Shown: positions 49,313 through 60,908 of the stretch, piece by piece | How the letters are laid out: each line of letters begins with the position of its first letter | Numbering within the stretch: the first letter of the stretch is position 1 | DNA from: Rhodocyclaceae bacterium | GTDB taxonomy: Bacteria > Pseudomonadota > Gammaproteobacteria > Burkholderiales > Rhodocyclaceae | NCBI GenBank assembly: GCA_013791905.1 | Contig: VMSX01000029.1 | Span: 248,001 to 312,000, forward strand | DNA: 64,000 nucleotides | Direction: 5' to 3' | Translations under genes and position numbers: made by a program | Notes under the pieces: generated by a model | Told to the model about the DNA's origin: nothing | The model's input: only the letters and a program-made list of their open reading frames with translations | Database searches by the model: none

Positions 49313-51177
49313 TGGGCGATCTCCGATTGCGTTTCCAGGTGCGCGCCGGCGTCGTCGCGACCGGTCATCTGCCGGGCTTGCGACAAGGCGGCATCGAGGT
49401 CGAAGGCGGGCACGAATTTGAGCAGTTTGAGGCGACGCTCATAGGCCGGGCGAAACTTCTCCAGCGTGTAGAGCAGGGGATTACAGGCGGTGTGACCCAG
49501 GCCGCAATGAGCGGTCGTCTGCAACAACCGGTTGAGATGGAATATCTCGTCGATATCGGTACGCGTGCCATTGCCATCGGCAATCTTGTCGACCAGGTTT
49601 TTCAGCAGCGTGGTGCCGACCCGGCACGGCGTGCAGAACCCGCAGGATTCGTGGGCGAAGAAATGCACGAAGTTACGTACCACCTCAAAAATGTCGCGCT
49701 GCTGCCCGAAAACCATGAAGGCGCCAGCGGTGGGAACATCGCCGAAGGCGATGCGCCGATCGAATTCGTCCCGGTTGAGACAAATGCCCGATGGACCGGA
49801 AACCTGCACGGCTTGAGTATTGTGGGCACCGCATTCCTCCAGTACCTGACGCACCGTGACGCCGAATGGATACTCGTAAATGCCTGGCCGCTCGCAATCG
49901 CCTGAGACGGAGAGGATCTTGGTCCCGGTGGACCGCGCACTGCCGAAGCTGCGATACCAGTCGCCGCCCTTTGCCGCAATCAGTGCTGCCGAGGCAAATG
50001 TCTCGACGTTATTGACGACGGTCGGTTGATTGAGAAAGCCGTTGGTGACGGGGTAGGGCGGGCGGTTGCGCGGCACACCGCGTTTACCTTCCAGCGACTC
50101 GATCAACGCCGATTCCTCGCCGCAGACATAGGCGCCGGCGCCCAGATGTACCTCAATGTCGAAGTTGAAGCCCTCGCGGCCCAGAATGTTCTCGCCGAGC
50201 AGTCCCAGTTTGCGGCGTTTTGCCAGAACGGCATTGAGCGGTTCCAGCAGATAGCGATACTCCCCGCGTAAATAGACGAAACCCTTGTTGGCGCCGATGA
50301 TGTAGGCGGCAACGGTCATGCCCTCAAGCACCAGATCGGGCTGGCGCGTCAGGAGCACACGGTCCTTGAAGGTGCCGGGCTCGCCTTCGTCGGCGTTACA
50401 GACGACATAGCGGGTGCGTCCCGGTGCGTTGTGACAGGCTTCCCATTTCAGGCCGGTGGTGAAGCCGGCGCCGCCGCGACCGCGCAGGGCGGACTTCTTG
50501 ATTTCATCCAGTGTCGCCGAGGCCCCGATGTCGCTGGCCTGCATGGACTCATGCCATGAACGCTCGCTGAAGGAGGTTTCAACCTCGGTTGCCGCACCGC
50601 GCGCAAAGCTGATGCGCAGCGCTTCTCCGGGGGGCATGGTGTTGGTGAGCAGAATGTCGGCGCGGCGAATGTTGTCCTCGATCTTGAACCATTCAGCCGG
50701 CCATTCGGTAATCGGCGTTTGGTTGTGGATCAGTTCCACCATCTGATCGATCCGCTCCGCTGTCATGTGCGTGATGGCACGATAATTAACCAAGATGGCG
50801 GGACCCTGATCGCACATGCCGGTGCAGGAGGTCGTGTCTACACTGACCAGACCATCAGCCGAGACGCGGCCAGGTTCGAGCCAGAGTTTTTTGCACATGG
50901 CCTGCATCAAATCCATGTTGCCAAGCATGCGGTCGGTGATGTTGTCGCTCCACAGCACGCGGTAGCGACCGAGTGGCGTGGTATGAAAGAAACTATAGAA
51001 ACCGGCGGTGCTCTCCACTCTGGAGCGGGGCCAGTTGATGCCTGCTGCGATCGCGGTGAGGGTTGCTGGCGAGAGCCAGCCAAGCTCCTCCTGCGTTTCG
51101 CGCAAAATCTGCATCAGGCGCGTGCCGTCTTTGCCATGACGGACCAGCACTTCATTGATTGCATCGGTATCGTTCAT
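49309..51177 (-). CDS. hoxF: NAD-reducing hydrogenase diaphorase subunit HoxF
   Basis: 622 residues from the ATG at 51177; a GTG seven codons upstream is possible. The N-terminal NuoE-like part has TTSCTGMCDQGP for [2Fe-2S]. The NuoF-like part has the FMN/NAD motifs GRGGAGFTTGLKWE and CNADEGEPGTFKDR and a [4Fe-4S] site ESCGFCTPCRVGT. It oxidises or reduces NAD. First gene of hoxFUYHW, divergent from hypD with 78 bp between. Confidence 0.95.
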   Translation of the reverse strand: MNDTDAINEVLVRHGKDGTRLMQILRETQEELGWLSPATLTAIAAGINWPRSRVESTAGFYSFFHTTPLGRYRVLWSDNITDRMLGNMDLMQAMCKKLWLEPGRVSADGLVSVDTTSCTGMCDQGPAILVNYRAITHMTAERIDQMVELIHNQTPITEWPAEWFKIEDNIRRADILLTNTMPPGEALRISFARGAATEVETSFSERSWHESMQASDIGASATLDEIKKSALRGRGGAGFTTGLKWEACHNAPGRTRYVVCNADEGEPGTFKDRVLLTRQPDLVLEGMTVAAYIIGANKGFVYLRGEYRYLLEPLNAVLAKRRKLGLLGENILGREGFNFDIEVHLGAGAYVCGEESALIESLEGKRGVPRNRPPYPVTNGFLNQPTVVNNVETFASAALIAAKGGDWYRSFGSARSTGTKILSVSGDCERPGIYEYPFGVTVRQVLEECGAHNTQAVQVSGPSGICLNRDEFDRRIAFGDVPTAGAFMVFGQQRDIFEVVRNFVHFFAHESCGFCTPCRVGTTLLKNLVDKIADGNGTRTDIDEIFHLNRLLQTTAHCGLGHTACNPLLYTLEKFRPAYERRLKLLKFVPAFDLDAALSQARQMTGRDDAGAHLETQSEIAQ

Positions 51178-51255
51178 GTGTTTCCATTCAAAAAACACGC
51201 TAGACCATCGGGGCAGGCTACTCCATTCACGCTACTGAATTTTGCGCTGGATCAA

Positions 51256-52404
51256 ATGAAATATATCGACGAATTTCGTGACGGCAAGTTGGCGCGTGTC
51301 CTGGCGACGGCGATTGCAGCGGAGGCTAGGCCAGACCGGCGCTACGCCTTCATGGAATTTTGTGGCGGTCATACGCATGCGATTTCGCGTTATGGTGTCA
51401 GTGACCTTTTGCCGACCAACGTGCGAATGGTGCATGGACCGGGCTGCCCCATTTGTGTGCTGCCGATTGGCCGCATCGATATGGCCATTGCGCTGGCGCT
51501 CGAACATGATGTGATCCTGTGCAGTTATGGCGACTGCCTACGCGTGCCGGCCTCTGATGGCTGCTCGTTACTGAAGGCCAAGTCGCGCGGCGGCGATGTG
51601 CGCATGGTGTATTCAGCGGTGGACGCCTTGAAGATTGCCCGTGAGCAGCCTGCGCGGCAGGTGGTGTTTTTCGCCATCGGATTCGAGACCACGACGCCGC
51701 CGACGGCAGTGGTGATCAGGCAGGCTGCGGCAGAAGGGCTGAAGAATTTCAGTGTGCTCTGCTGCCACGTGCTGACTCCCGCTGCGATTGTCAGCATCCT
51801 CGAATCACCCGGGCTGAGCAAGGCTGATGTGGTGCTACTTGATGGTTTTATCGGCCCGGCGCATGTGTCGACGGTGATCGGCAGCCAACCCTATGAGGGG
51901 TGCGCAGTTAAATATCGTAAGCCAGTGGTCATTGCTGGCTTCGAACCGATTGATGTGATGCAGGCGATTCTGATGCTGATCCGGCAGGTGAATGAGGGAC
52001 GCGCCGAGGTGGAAAACGAATTCACGCGTGCGGTGACGCGCGAAGGAAACCGCAAGGCGCAAGATCTCGTCGCTGATGTGTTTGAGTTGCGCCCCAGCTT
52101 CGAGTGGCGCGGTCTGGGGACAATAGCGGATTCGGCGCTGGCAATCAGACCGTCATATGCCGGGTTTGATGCCGAGCGGCGCTTTGCGCTAGTCTATCGT
52201 GCCGTAACTGATCACCAGTCATGCGACTGCGGGGCCATTCTCCGCGGGGTCAAACAGCCGCGCGACTGCAAGCTGTTCGGTACTGTGTGCACCCCGGAAA
52301 ATCCGGTCGGCTCCTGCATGGTTTCATCGGAGGGAGCCTGTGCTGCGCATTATACTTACGGACGCGCTACGCCGCAGAACACCAGTGAGTCGGTGAACGG
52401 ATAA
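51256..52404 (+). CDS. hypD: Hydrogenase maturation factor HypD
   Basis: 382 residues from the ATG at 51256. It has the HypD motifs EFCGGHTHAISRYG, GPGCPICVLP, AIGFETTTPPTA and a C-terminal [4Fe-4S] site with QSCDCGAILRGVKQP and CTPENPVGSCMVSSEGAC. HypD works with HypC in Fe(CN)2CO assembly for [NiFe]-hydrogenases. The frame is open upstream, antisense to hoxF, but that part is not coding. The other hyp genes are not in this window. Confidence 0.94.
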   Translation: MKYIDEFRDGKLARVLATAIAAEARPDRRYAFMEFCGGHTHAISRYGVSDLLPTNVRMVHGPGCPICVLPIGRIDMAIALALEHDVILCSYGDCLRVPASDGCSLLKAKSRGGDVRMVYSAVDALKIAREQPARQVVFFAIGFETTTPPTAVVIRQAAAEGLKNFSVLCCHVLTPAAIVSILESPGLSKADVVLLDGFIGPAHVSTVIGSQPYEGCAVKYRKPVVIAGFEPIDVMQAILMLIRQVNEGRAEVENEFTRAVTREGNRKAQDLVADVFELRPSFEWRGLGTIADSALAIRPSYAGFDAERRFALVYRAVTDHQSCDCGAILRGVKQPRDCKLFGTVCTPENPVGSCMVSSEGACAAHYTYGRATPQNTSESVNG

Positions 52405-52438
52405 ACGGCGCTGGCATCTTGAGGATGCCAGCGCCGTT
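52404..52438. terminator. Terminator between hypD and rpsT
   Basis: AACGGCGCTGGCATC and GATGCCAGCGCCGTT form a perfect 15-bp stem with a 5-base loop, beginning at the last base of the hypD stop codon. It lies between convergent genes and could serve both. Confidence 0.75.
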
Positions 52439-52471
52439 CGGCAACTGCGCGAACCGCGAAGGGTCGAGGGT

Positions 52472-52732
52472 TCAGAGACCCTTGACAGCTGCGGAAAGAC
52501 GGCTCTTGTGACGTGCTGCAGCGTTTTTGTGAATGATGCGCTTGTCAGCGATGGAATCGATGATGCACTGCGATTCCTTGAAGACGGCCTGGGCGGCAGT
52601 CTTGTCGCCAGCAGCAACAGCCTTGCGCACCTTCTTGATTGCGGTGCGTAATTCGGAGCGCTGACTCATGTTCTGGGCGCGGCGCTCGACAGCTTGACGG
52701 GCGCGCTTGCGGGCTTGTACGGTATTGGCCAT
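52472..52732 (-). CDS. rpsT: 30S ribosomal protein S20
   Basis: 86 residues, the normal size, starting [20 protein letters not shown] and ending with [17 protein letters not shown]20 binds 16S rRNA in the body of the small subunit. It is divergent from murJ, a common arrangement. Confidence 0.97.
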   Translation of the reverse strand: MANTVQARKRARQAVERRAQNMSQRSELRTAIKKVRKAVAAGDKTAAQAVFKESQCIIDSIADKRIIHKNAAARHKSRLSAAVKGL

Positions 52733-52937
52733 GTGTTATTCCGGCTAAATGATCGTTATTGAGTGATCGGTGAAAAGCGCGAGATTATAATGCGGGCTGC
52801 GCGCCTTTGCAAGGTGCTTTTAGTTCCGGCGCAGGGTGAGTTTGCCTGCTTTCACAGGCATCAGCCTTTCCTGCAACTTCGCTTTCCTTTTTGGTGCTTT
52901 CCCGCTTCGTTGCGCCCGGAACCGTTACCATCGCAGA

Positions 52938-54476
52938 ATGAACCTGCTTCGCACCCTTGCTACGGTTAGCAGCATGACGCTGTTGTCGCGCGTTCTCGGT
53001 TTCGTTCGCGACTTCGTCATTGCCCGCACCTTCGGCGCCGGCATGCTGACTGATGCCTTTTTTGTTGCTTTCCGGCTGCCCAACCTGTTGCGCCGGCTGT
53101 TTGCCGAGGGGGCCTTCTCACAGGCTTTTGTGCCTCTCTTGGCAGAGTATCGCAATCAACGAAGTGCAGATGAAACCCGCCAACTCGTTGATCGCGTCGC
53201 CACCCTGCTGTTTATGATCGTACTGGTGGTGGCGGCACTCGGCGTGATCGGTGCGCCACTGCTGATCTATGCGACGGCCCCCGGTTTTGTGCCAGATGCG
53301 GACAAATTCGGGTTGACGGTGACGCTGACCCGCATTGCCTTCCCCTATATCCTGTTTATGTCCATGGTCGCTCTTGCGGCCGGGATACTCAACACTTGGA
53401 GCCGTTTCGCGCTGCCGGCCTTTACGCCCGTATTGCTCAACTTGTCCTTTATCGGCATGGCACTGTTCGCCGCGCCTTATTTCGACCCGCCGGTGCTGGT
53501 GCTGTCTTGGGCGGTGTTTCTTGGTGGCTTGTTGCAATTGGCAATCCAACTGCCCGCCTTGCGCCGCATCGGCATGTTGCCGCGCTTCGACTTCGCGCCG
53601 GGCGATCCTGGGGTCAGGCGGGTGTTCAAGTTGATGGCGCCCGCCGTGCTGGGCGTTTCGGTATCCCAGGTGTCGCTGCTCATCAATACCATCTTCGCTT
53701 CCTTCCTGGTTGCCGGCAGCGTGTCATGGCTCTACTACGCCGACCGGTTGATGGAGTTTCCGGCCGGTCTGCTGGGCGCGGCGCTGGGCACGATCCTGCT
53801 GCCCAGTCTTGCCAGAGCTCACGCCAGTGACGATCCACAGGCATTTTCCGCCCTGCTTGACTGGGGGCTGCGCCTGACCTTTATGCTAACCCTACCAGCG
53901 GCCGTCAGTCTTGCCATGCTGGGCGTCCCATTGATCGCCACCCTGTTTCAGCATGGCGCGTTCACCGCTGCCGACGTTCTGCAGACCCGGCTGGCGCTGG
54001 TGGCCTATAGCATCGGCCTGACCGGCATGATTCTGGTGAAGATTCTGGCGCCCGGCTTTTATGCGCGCCAAAACATCAAAACGCCCGTAAAGATTGCCTT
54101 GCTGACCCTGGTGGCGACTCAGGCGATGAACCTCGCCTTCATCGTGCCTTTCAAGCACGCCGGCTTGGCGCTGTCCATCGGGCTGGCCGCCTGTCTGAAT
54201 GCGGCCCTGCTCTACTATGGGCTGCGCCAGCGCAAGCATTACACGCCCAGTCCTGGTTGGGGGTTGTTCCTGCTCAAGATCATGCTGGCACTGGCTGTAT
54301 TGGTCGCCACGCTCTGGTTTGGCATGGGCAAGGAGGCCGACTGGCTGGTTGCACCTGCACTTGAGCGTGTGGCGCGGCTTGCCGGCCTGGTGGGAGCCGG
54401 AATGGCGGTCTACCTGGCAGTTCTTTGGCTGCTAGGATTTCGTCTGAACGACTTTCGCCAGCGCGGATCTACCTGA
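52938..54476 (+). CDS. murJ: Lipid II flippase MurJ
   Basis: 512 residues from the ATG at 52938. Opens [29 protein letters not shown], continues with [28 protein letters not shown], and has about fourteen hydrophobic segments. Arg residues in the first helices are those needed for lipid II flipping. It moves the peptidoglycan precursor to the outer face of the inner membrane. Confidence 0.96.
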   Translation: MNLLRTLATVSSMTLLSRVLGFVRDFVIARTFGAGMLTDAFFVAFRLPNLLRRLFAEGAFSQAFVPLLAEYRNQRSADETRQLVDRVATLLFMIVLVVAALGVIGAPLLIYATAPGFVPDADKFGLTVTLTRIAFPYILFMSMVALAAGILNTWSRFALPAFTPVLLNLSFIGMALFAAPYFDPPVLVLSWAVFLGGLLQLAIQLPALRRIGMLPRFDFAPGDPGVRRVFKLMAPAVLGVSVSQVSLLINTIFASFLVAGSVSWLYYADRLMEFPAGLLGAALGTILLPSLARAHASDDPQAFSALLDWGLRLTFMLTLPAAVSLAMLGVPLIATLFQHGAFTAADVLQTRLALVAYSIGLTGMILVKILAPGFYARQNIKTPVKIALLTLVATQAMNLAFIVPFKHAGLALSIGLAACLNAALLYYGLRQRKHYTPSPGWGLFLLKIMLALAVLVATLWFGMGKEADWLVAPALERVARLAGLVGAGMAVYLAVLWLLGFRLNDFRQRGST

Positions 54477-54538
54477 TCTGTCTTTGCCGTTCCGGTTGTT
54501 GTTGGCGGGTGCCTGCGCCGTCCAATATTGCAGGCGGC

Positions 54539-54560
54539 GGACCGCCCAGCGCCGACTTTT
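54539..54560 (+). repeat. Dispersed 22-nt repeat, copy 9
   Basis: GGACCGCCCAGCGCCGACTT then TT; slightly degenerate 5' half. A truncated copy (CACGCCGACTTTTGT) lies at 54676-54690. Intergenic, between murJ and hppA. Confidence 0.7.
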
Positions 54561-54708
54561 GGTTTCGGCCGCGCCATTGCGCTTAACCGGCTCAAGCCGG
54601 TCAGCCTTCGCCAAATGTCGGGATAAAAATCTGCCTACTCGCCGTCTCGCCAGTCCCACGGGGATTCCCTTCGGTCACGCCGACTTTTGTAACTGGTCTC
54701 ATACAAAA

Positions 54709-54738
54709 AAAACGGGCAACCCGAAGGTTGCCCGTTTT
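54709..54738 (-). terminator. Intrinsic terminator of hppA
   Basis: AAAACGGGCAACC and GGTTGCCCGTTTT form a 13-bp stem with a 4-base loop; on the minus strand it is followed by a run of Ts. Located 22 bp after the hppA stop codon. Confidence 0.93.
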
Positions 54739-54760
54739 ACTTACTGCTATTAATTCAGAA

Positions 54761-56854
54761 TCACGCAACCAGCGGCACGATCAGCAGTGCCACGATGTTG
54801 ATGATCTTGATCAGCGGGTTGATCGCCGGGCCGGCCGTATCCTTGTAGGGATCGCCAACGGTGTCGCCGGTAACGGCCGCCTTGTGCGCGTCCGAACCCT
54901 TGCCACCGAAATTGCCTTCTTCGATGTATTTCTTGGCGTTGTCCCAAGCACCACCGCCGGTGGTCATGGAGATCGCCACGAAGATGCCGGTAACGATGGT
55001 ACCCATCAGCACGCCGCCGAGAGCACGCACGCCTGCACCAACGCCGTCCACTTCGGGCATGAGGAAGTTCATGCCGAGGGCGACAACGACTGGCACCAGT
55101 ACGGGCAGCAGCGAGGGGATCATCATTTCCTTGATGGCGGCCTTGGTCAGCATGTCGACACAGGTGCCGTATTCCGGCTTGGCTGTGCCTTCCATGATGC
55201 CCTTGATCTCGCGGAACTGACGACGCACTTCGACGACGATGGAGCCGGCGGCGCGACCGACGGCTTCCATGCCCATGGCGGCGAACAGATAAGGCACCAT
55301 ACCGCCGATGAACAGGCCGATGATGACTGCGGGGTCGGACAGGTCGAAGAGGAACTTGACACCCGGCTTGAAGGCTTCAAGCGCGTGAGTAAAGTCGGCA
55401 AACAGCACCAGCGCGGCCAGGCCGGCGGAACCGATCGCGTAACCCTTGGTCACTGCCTTGGTGGTGTTGCCCACGGCGTCGAGCGGGTCGGTTACGTCAC
55501 GGATTTCCTTCGGCAGATTGGCCATTTCAGCGATGCCGCCAGCGTTGTCGGTGATCGGACCGTAGGCGTCAAGCGCAACGATGATTCCGGCCATCGACAG
55601 CATGGAGGTCGCAGCGATGGCAATGCCGTAGAGACCGCCGAGCAGGTAGGACGACCAGATGGCTGCGCAAACGGCCAGAACCGGCAGTGCGGTGGAGCGC
55701 ATCGAGACACCAATGCCGGCGATGACGTTGGTGCCGTGGCCCGTCGTCGAAGCTTGCGCGATGTGACGCACCGGGGCGTACTCGGTTGCCGTGTAGTACT
55801 CGGTGATCACGACCATCAGACCCGTCAGCACCAGACCAATCACCGCTGCGCCGTAAAGACGTAGATGACCGCCGCCGCTGATGCCCATGACGGCATCGAG
55901 AATGTTGTCGGGGAGGAAGTAGGTGGTGATCGGGTAGAAGGCGATCAAAGCCAGGACGCCAGCGACGATCAGGCCCTTGTACAGCGCGGTCATGATCTTC
56001 TGGCCAGGCGTATATTTGACGAACATTGCACCGATGATCGAGGCGATGATCGAGAAGCCGCCCAGTACCAGCGGATAGATCACGGCCTGCTGTTCGAAGC
56101 CCTTGAGAATCAGCGCGCCGATCAGCATGGTGGCGATGATGGTCACGGCGTAGGTCTCGAACAGGTCGGCAGCCATGCCCGCGCAGTCGCCGACGTTGTC
56201 GCCGACGTTGTCAGCGATAACAGCGGGGTTACGCGGGTCGTCTTCGGGAATGCCGGCTTCGACTTTGCCCACCAGGTCGGCGCCAACGTCAGCGCCCTTG
56301 GTGAAGATGCCGCCGCCCAACCGCGCGAAGATCGAGATCAGCGAGGAACCGAAGCCGAGGCCGATCAGCGGATGCAGGATCTGGGTCATCGGGACATCGC
56401 CCATGGTCGACTTGAGGAAGGCGTAGTAACCCGCGACGCCGAGGAGACCGAGGCCGACCACCAGCATGCCGGTGATGGCACCGCCCCTGAAGGCGACGTT
56501 AAGCGCGGCGTTGATGCCTTGCTTTGCGGCCTCGGCGGTACGCACGTTGGCGCGCACGGAAACGTTCATGCCGATGAAGCCGGCCAAGCCAGACAGTACT
56601 GCGCCCAGGATGAAGCCGACTGCCGTGGCAGTACCCAGGAACATCCAGATCAGCACCGCCAGTACTGCGCCGACCATGCTGATGGTGGTGTATTGACGCT
56701 TCAGATATGCTTGCGCACCTTCTTGAACCGCTGCGGAAATTTCCCGCATCCGGTCGTTGCCGGTTGCCAGCCCAAGAATCCACTGGGTAGAAATTAGACC
56801 GTAGGCAATAGCGCCAACGGCACAGACCAACGCAAAAATCAGACCTTCTGACAT
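54761..56854 (-). CDS. hppA: Membrane proton-translocating pyrophosphatase (K+-insensitive type)
   Basis: 697 residues, about sixteen membrane segments. Pyrophosphate-binding motifs [20 protein letters not shown] and [19 protein letters not shown] are intact, as is the C-terminal [29 protein letters not shown] has Lys where K+-dependent enzymes have Ala, so this is predicted to be K+-independent and proton-pumping. It hydrolyses PPi and pumps protons, or makes PPi in reverse. It lies downstream of pfp on the same strand, which suggests joint PPi use. Confidence 0.93.
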   Translation of the reverse strand: MSEGLIFALVCAVGAIAYGLISTQWILGLATGNDRMREISAAVQEGAQAYLKRQYTTISMVGAVLAVLIWMFLGTATAVGFILGAVLSGLAGFIGMNVSVRANVRTAEAAKQGINAALNVAFRGGAITGMLVVGLGLLGVAGYYAFLKSTMGDVPMTQILHPLIGLGFGSSLISIFARLGGGIFTKGADVGADLVGKVEAGIPEDDPRNPAVIADNVGDNVGDCAGMAADLFETYAVTIIATMLIGALILKGFEQQAVIYPLVLGGFSIIASIIGAMFVKYTPGQKIMTALYKGLIVAGVLALIAFYPITTYFLPDNILDAVMGISGGGHLRLYGAAVIGLVLTGLMVVITEYYTATEYAPVRHIAQASTTGHGTNVIAGIGVSMRSTALPVLAVCAAIWSSYLLGGLYGIAIAATSMLSMAGIIVALDAYGPITDNAGGIAEMANLPKEIRDVTDPLDAVGNTTKAVTKGYAIGSAGLAALVLFADFTHALEAFKPGVKFLFDLSDPAVIIGLFIGGMVPYLFAAMGMEAVGRAAGSIVVEVRRQFREIKGIMEGTAKPEYGTCVDMLTKAAIKEMMIPSLLPVLVPVVVALGMNFLMPEVDGVGAGVRALGGVLMGTIVTGIFVAISMTTGGGAWDNAKKYIEEGNFGGKGSDAHKAAVTGDTVGDPYKDTAGPAINPLIKIINIVALLIVPLVA

Positions 56855-56909
56855 GACATAGACCCCCCTGTTTCCAAAATGAAATGTGATGAATTAAAAC
56901 TGAACGAGA

Positions 56910-58178
56910 TTAAAGCTTGAACTCCGGCAACTTTCTTGTCACAGCAACGTTCTTCAACGTTACATATTTTGGCAAACCATCTGCGCCATAAGGCGGATAG
57001 TCCTCACCTTTCATCAGTGGCGCGAGGTACTCGCGACACTTGGCGGTGATGCCGAAGCCGTCCTTGGTGATGAAGCTCTTTGGCATCATCTTCTCGACGT
57101 TGGCCACCTTGGCCAGCGGCGCCATGCCAACTTTCCATTTATATGGCTTGTTCGAGGTCCGTTCGACGGTCGGCATGACCGAATTATGGCCTTGGAGAGC
57201 GAACTCGACTGCTGCCTTGCCTACGGCATAAGCCTGGTCTACATCCGACTTGGAGGCGATATGACGTGCCGCGCGTTGCAGGTAGTCTGCGACGCCCCAG
57301 TGGAATTTGTGTCCCAGCGCATCTTTCACCATGTTGGCGACAACCGGTGCAGCGCCGCCCAACTGGGCATGGCCAAAGGCATCGCGCGTACCCTGCTCGG
57401 CGAGGAACTTTCCATCCGGGTAGTGGCAACCCTCGGAGACGACGACGGTGCAGTAACCAAATTTCTTGACCAGACCATCGACCTTGGCGAGAAACTTCTT
57501 CTGATCGAAGAGCACCTCAGGGAACAGCACGACGATCGGCAGTTCTGTTCCTTCCGATGAGGCCATCGCTCCGGCAGCAGCGATCCAGCCGGCATGACGC
57601 CCCATCACCTCGAGCACGAACACCTTGGTCGAAGTCTTGGCCATCGAGCGTACGTCGTAGGTCGCTTCCAGCGTGGACACGGCGATGTACTTGGCGACTG
57701 AACCAAAACCGGGACAGTTGTCAGTAATCGGCAGGTCGTTGTCGACCGTCTTGGGTACATGGATAGCCTGTAGCGGGTAACCCATGGCCTTGCCCAGTTG
57801 CGACATCTTCAAACAGGTGTCAGCAGAGTCGCCGCCACCGTTGTAGAAGAAATAACCGATGTTATGGGCTTTGAATACCTCGATCAGGCGATCGTACTCG
57901 CGCTTGTTGGCTTCCAGGCTCTTCAGCTTGTAACGGCATGAACCAAAGGCGCCGGACGGCGTGTGGCGCAGGGCAGCGATAGCAGAAGCAGACTCCTTGC
58001 TGGTGTCGATCAGATCCTCGGTGAGCGCGCCGATGATGCCGTTTCTGCCGGCAAAGACCTTGCCAATCCGGTCCTTGTGCTTGCGCGCAGTCTCGATCAC
58101 GCCACAGGCCGAGGCGTTGATGACGGCTGTAACGCCGCCCGATTGTGCGTAGAAGGCGTTAATCTTCTTGGCTGCCAT
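56910..58178 (-). CDS. pfp: Probable pyrophosphate-dependent 6-phosphofructokinase
   Basis: 422 residues. GGGDSADTCLKM and PKTVDNDLP replace the GGDGS and PGTIDND of ATP-PFK; the Lys in PKTVDND is typical of PPi-dependent enzymes. Also YNGGGDS, EVMGRHAGWIAAAGA and the substrate loop SEGCHYPDGKF. It would phosphorylate fructose 6-phosphate with PPi, reversibly. The adjacent hppA supports PPi use. The donor is inferred from motifs, not shown. Confidence 0.85.
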   Translation of the reverse strand: MAAKKINAFYAQSGGVTAVINASACGVIETARKHKDRIGKVFAGRNGIIGALTEDLIDTSKESASAIAALRHTPSGAFGSCRYKLKSLEANKREYDRLIEVFKAHNIGYFFYNGGGDSADTCLKMSQLGKAMGYPLQAIHVPKTVDNDLPITDNCPGFGSVAKYIAVSTLEATYDVRSMAKTSTKVFVLEVMGRHAGWIAAAGAMASSEGTELPIVVLFPEVLFDQKKFLAKVDGLVKKFGYCTVVVSEGCHYPDGKFLAEQGTRDAFGHAQLGGAAPVVANMVKDALGHKFHWGVADYLQRAARHIASKSDVDQAYAVGKAAVEFALQGHNSVMPTVERTSNKPYKWKVGMAPLAKVANVEKMMPKSFITKDGFGITAKCREYLAPLMKGEDYPPYGADGLPKYVTLKNVAVTRKLPEFKL

Positions 58179-58197
58179 GAATTAGCTCTCCCGTGGC

Positions 58198-58932
<735 letters not shown>

Positions 58933-58966
58933 CTAGATTTTATCTATTACAGGATAGCTGTCCTGA

Positions 58967-59731
58967 TTAGTGCGGTGCAGCAAAAATGGCCCGCACCCGC
59001 GTTAAATCCTCCTGCGTATCGACGCCAGGGGAGGGGGGATGGGTACAGGTTATAACCTGAATGGCGAAGCCGTGCCAGAGTGCGCGTAACTGTTCCAGTG
59101 CCTCCCATCCTTCAAGGGGCGCCGGATCAAGGGCGCCATACTGGCGCAAAAAGTTTACGCGATAGGCGTACAGGCCGATGTGCCGTTGTGCAATGAAGTT
59201 CGCCGGGAAACTGTCAGCTTGTTTGGCAAATCCGTCACGGTGCCAGGGAATCGGTGCCCGCGAAAAATACAGTGCGCGACCGTTTTCAGCCGTTACTACC
59301 TTGACGACGTTGGGATTCATGAACTCAGTGATGTCGGTGATCGTGTGCGCAGCGGTGGCCATGGCAGCTGCGCGATCGTTTTCCAGCGCTCGTGCCACGG
59401 CGGTTATCACGGTCGGATCGATCAGTGGCTCGTCGCCCTGCACGTTAACCACGACCGCATCTTCCGGCCAGCCGAGCTGTTGAGCAACTTCGGCAATCCG
59501 ATCGGTTCCGCTCGGGTGATCTGCGCGCGTCAGCGTCACGGCATGACCATGCGCGGCAACAACGTCCCTTACCCGAACATCATCAGTCGCAACAATGACC
59601 TCGCTGGCGCCACTGGCAAGTGCTGCTTCCACCACCCGCACGACCATGGGCTTGCCGGCAATGTCGGCCAAGGGTTTGCCGGGCAGGCGCGTCGAAGCGT
59701 AGCGGGCCGGAATGACGACGCGAAACGACAT
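58967..59731 (-). CDS. kdsB: 3-deoxy-manno-octulosonate cytidylyltransferase
   Basis: 254 residues from the ATG at 59731. [20 protein letters not shown] holds the CTP-binding loop and [13 protein letters not shown] the metal site; [12 protein letters not shown] follows. It activates Kdo as CMP-Kdo for lipopolysaccharide. It follows ycaR by 6 bp in the exbB-exbD-lpxK-ycaR-kdsB-adk order common in betaproteobacteria. Confidence 0.96.
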   Translation of the reverse strand: MSFRVVIPARYASTRLPGKPLADIAGKPMVVRVVEAALASGASEVIVATDDVRVRDVVAAHGHAVTLTRADHPSGTDRIAEVAQQLGWPEDAVVVNVQGDEPLIDPTVITAVARALENDRAAAMATAAHTITDITEFMNPNVVKVVTAENGRALYFSRAPIPWHRDGFAKQADSFPANFIAQRHIGLYAYRVNFLRQYGALDPAPLEGWEALEQLRALWHGFAIQVITCTHPPSPGVDTQEDLTRVRAIFAAPH

Positions 59732-59737
59732 CAATAA

Positions 59738-59914
59738 TTATTCTTCCGTCGGAGTGAGCTGGCGGGCCTCGTCTTCCAGCATCACCGGAATGTCATCCTT
59801 GACCGGGTAGGCGAGTCGACAAGGCTTGCAGACCAGTTCGGCCTGGGGCTTGCGGTAATCGAGCGGGCCCTTGCAGAGCGGGCAGACGAGGATTTCAAGC
59901 AGACGGGGGTCCAT
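59738..59914 (-). CDS. ycaR: Trm112/UPF0434-like small zinc-ribbon protein (YcaR)
   Basis: 58 residues. [16 protein letters not shown] and [20 protein letters not shown] give two CxxC pairs for a zinc ribbon. The start is chosen at MDPRLL because the family begins there, inside the last 20 bp of lpxK. Function in bacteria is unclear. Its overlap with lpxK suggests translational coupling. Confidence 0.9.
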   Translation of the reverse strand: MDPRLLEILVCPLCKGPLDYRKPQAELVCKPCRLAYPVKDDIPVMLEDEARQLTPTEE

Positions 59915-60908
59915 CGATTTTCTCCAGAACAAAGTGGGCAAGGTCGGGTTCGATGCGGGCTTCGACCGGTAACACCCAGATCGGCAGCGGGGTAAGGCCG
60001 GCGCATTTTAGCGCGTCCTTTTCCGTCATCAGGATCGCATCGCCAGCAAAGCTTAAATCGGTGCTGGTGTAGTGGTGGTGATCGGGAAAAGCGTGGGCTA
60101 CAAAATCCAGACCCAGCGCTGTCAGATGGTCGAAGAAGCGCTGTGGTTCGCCGATGCCAGCGACTGCATGAAGTTTGCAGCCGGTCAGGTCGCTCGCCAT
60201 ACAGGTGATGCCCGGATCTTCGAGGCGATGGAAGCGTTCGCCAGCCAGTTGCATCCTGAATACAGGTACCTCCGCTACCGGGGCGCTTGCCTCCCCGTTC
60301 AGTACGATTGCATCTACTGACCCAAGGCGACTCGCCGGCTCGCGCAACGGGCCAGCCGGGAGCGGCCAGCCGTTCATCAGGCCGCGTCGGTCGATCACGG
60401 CTATTTCAACAGTGCGCGCCAGGCGATAGTGCTGCAGGCCATCGTCGCAAAGTATCAGGTCGCAATCAGGATTTTCCGCTAGCAAGGCTTGTGCCGCCGC
60501 TACGCGATCTGTGCCGACATAAACCGGGCAGTTGGTACGCTGCGCCAGCAGCAATGGTTCGTCGCCCACGTCGGACGCCGTAGCGCCAGCGCCGACTTTT
60601 CTTACCGCCATACTATTGCCGCCATAGCCGCGACTGACAATGCCTGGTTTGCGTCCCGCTGCAGTCAATTGTATTGCGAGCCACAGTGTCAGGGGTGTCT
60701 TGCCCGCGCCGCCGGCGATGATGTTGCCGACGACGATTACCGGCACTGGCAGGTGCACGGTGGTTAGCAGACCCAGCTGATAAGCGGTACGGCGTAAGCG
60801 TGAGAGTAGGGCAAACAGCAGACCGAAAGGCCATAACGCAAGCGCAGCAGGCCCGCGCTTGCGCCAGAGGCTGGTCAGGGCATCACTGCTGCGTTTGCTG
60901 GGTGGCAA
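59895..60908 (-). CDS. lpxK: Tetraacyldisaccharide 4'-kinase
   Basis: 337 residues. N-terminal hydrophobic helix, then [18 protein letters not shown] (P-loop) and [21 protein letters not shown]. It phosphorylates the lipid A disaccharide at the inner membrane. A 22-nt repeat copy is read KVGAGATAS just before the conserved VGDEPLLLA, in a loop that is variable in the family. The start overlaps exbD by 26 bp. Confidence 0.95.
   Translation of the reverse strand: MPPSKRSSDALTSLWRKRGPAALALWPFGLLFALLSRLRRTAYQLGLLTTVHLPVPVIVVGNIIAGGAGKTPLTLWLAIQLTAAGRKPGIVSRGYGGNSMAVRKVGAGATASDVGDEPLLLAQRTNCPVYVGTDRVAAAQALLAENPDCDLILCDDGLQHYRLARTVEIAVIDRRGLMNGWPLPAGPLREPASRLGSVDAIVLNGEASAPVAEVPVFRMQLAGERFHRLEDPGITCMASDLTGCKLHAVAGIGEPQRFFDHLTALGLDFVAHAFPDHHHYTSTDLSFAGDAILMTEKDALKCAGLTPLPIWVLPVEARIEPDLAHFVLEKIDGPPSA
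60577..60600 (+). repeat. Dispersed 22-nt repeat, copy 10 (in lpxK)
   Basis: GCCGTAGCGCCAGCGCCGAC plus TTTT; two changes. Coding strand read KVGAGATAS. Confidence 0.8.

Noticed and set aside
50719-51255. Upstream extension of hypD antisense to hoxF
   Set aside because: HypD begins at MKYIDEFRDG; the extension is a shadow of hoxF.
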